NCBI RefSeq assembly: GCF_001666755.1
Contig: NZ_LZJC01000110.1
Location: 1 to 32,529, forward strand
Origin: Mycobacterium sp. E1214
GTDB taxonomy: Bacteria; Actinomycetota; Actinomycetes; Mycobacteriales; Mycobacteriaceae
Reading direction: 5' to 3'
DNA: 32,529 bases
The notes beneath the pieces were generated by a model. That model was given only the letters and a program-made list of their open reading frames with translations, was not told where the DNA came from and ran no database searches. Below are positions 32,146 to 32,529 of the stretch, piece by piece. A program made the translations under genes and the position numbers. The number at the start of each line of letters is the position of its first letter. Position 1 is the first letter of the stretch.

Positions 32146-32529
32146 TCACAACGAACCCAGCGTCGGTTCCGCTGGCCACTCGACGAAGTCGGTAAGCGGG
32201 CGCCGCGGCGTCGCCGACAAGGGATCGGCGTTGATCGGCGCCCAGCCCACCCGCAACAGCATCTGCGGATGATCGCGATCCCCGAACACGCTGGCCCGCA
32301 CCGCGTCCCGCGTCGCGGGCGTCTCCAGCGGCTCGGTCACCGGGCAACACGCCAGCCCGGCCGAGGTGGCGGTCAGCAGCACGACGCTGGTCGCCTCCCC
32401 CGCCCGCAGTTGAGCCAGCCGGTCGTCCTCGCGGGTCCCCAGCGCCAGGACCACGGCGTTGTCGTCGTCGGCCGACGAACCCGGCGCCATGGGCAACGCC
32501 GACCCGGCGAAGAGCCGGCCCGGGATCTT
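32146..32529 (-). CDS. Acg-type nitroreductase family protein, C-terminal part (cut off by window end)
   Basis: The frame is open through the right edge, giving 127 C-terminal residues; the N-terminus lies outside the window. It shows RLAQLRAGEATSVVLLTATSAGLACCPVTEPLE, then VFGDRDHPQMLLRVGWAPINADPLSATPRRPL. This is the C-terminal signature of the mycobacterial Acg / Rv3127 / Rv3131 nitroreductase-like proteins, known DosR-regulon members. Such proteins bind FMN or have lost catalysis and may sequester flavin. An internal TTG or ATG near 32490-32496 is not the real start, because homology continues upstream of it (GRLFAGSALP). It converges on the PPOX gene with a 20-base gap. Confidence 0.88.
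   Translation of the reverse strand, partial: KIPGRLFAGSALPMAPGSSADDDNAVVLALGTREDDRLAQLRAGEATSVVLLTATSAGLACCPVTEPLETPATRDAVRASVFGDRDHPQMLLRVGWAPINADPLSATPRRPLTDFVEWPAEPTLGSL

Overview
The window is high-GC, densely packed actinobacterial DNA. Several genes point to a slow-growing Mycobacterium, probably related to the M. avium complex: a DevR/DevS (DosR/DosS) oxygen-sensing pair, the Hsp20 known as the mycobacterial 18-kDa antigen, a UdgX-type uracil-DNA glycosylase, a PknH-type sensor domain, and TANNNT -10 elements placed for leaderless transcripts. Species is inference; no rRNA or tRNA gene is present. All calls come from reading the sequence, without database searches.

Region 1 (1-11586) is a glycan biosynthesis island. 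A cut-off GT4 glycosyltransferase and a convergent GT2 glycosyltransferase precede one tightly packed plus-strand operon of nine genes (1451-11586): UDP-glucuronate decarboxylase-like enzyme, carbamoyltransferase, GT2-GmhB fusion, GT9 heptosyltransferase, gmhA, hldE, a short-chain dehydrogenase, a second GT9 and a UDP-glucose dehydrogenase. Most junctions are ATGA/GTGA stop-start overlaps. GmhA, both HldE activities and GmhB together make ADP-D-glycero-D-manno-heptose from sedoheptulose 7-phosphate. UDP-glucose dehydrogenase plus the decarboxylase-like enzyme would give UDP-xylose. The inferred product is a heptose- and pentose-containing, carbamoylated surface glycan in an organism that has no LPS. 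No HldD-like epimerase is visible. The first ~88 bases look like an inverted (foldback) copy of part of the first gene.

Region 2 (11681-27223) is mixed metabolism and stress: a PoxB-like ThDP enzyme, UdgX, a hemerythrin, a PknH-sensor membrane protein, an aldo/keto reductase, two separate SDR/ADH oxidoreductases, a membrane PAS-GGDEF diguanylate cyclase, a stand-alone GlgX, a ferredoxin-reductase-like flavoprotein, a GAF-ANTAR regulator, an NDH-2-like flavoprotein and a DUF1360 membrane protein.

Region 3 (27325-32529) is a stress/dormancy block: an HspR-like MerR regulator divergent from hsp18, a PAS-ANTAR regulator, the devR-devS operon, and, divergent from devR, a PPOX-family flavoprotein gene followed by a convergent, cut-off Acg-type nitroreductase. 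Two DosR-like boxes 22 bp apart lie just upstream of a TANNNT -10 for the PPOX gene, so this locus is probably a self-regulated hypoxia module resembling the M. tuberculosis Rv3127-Rv3134c neighbourhood.
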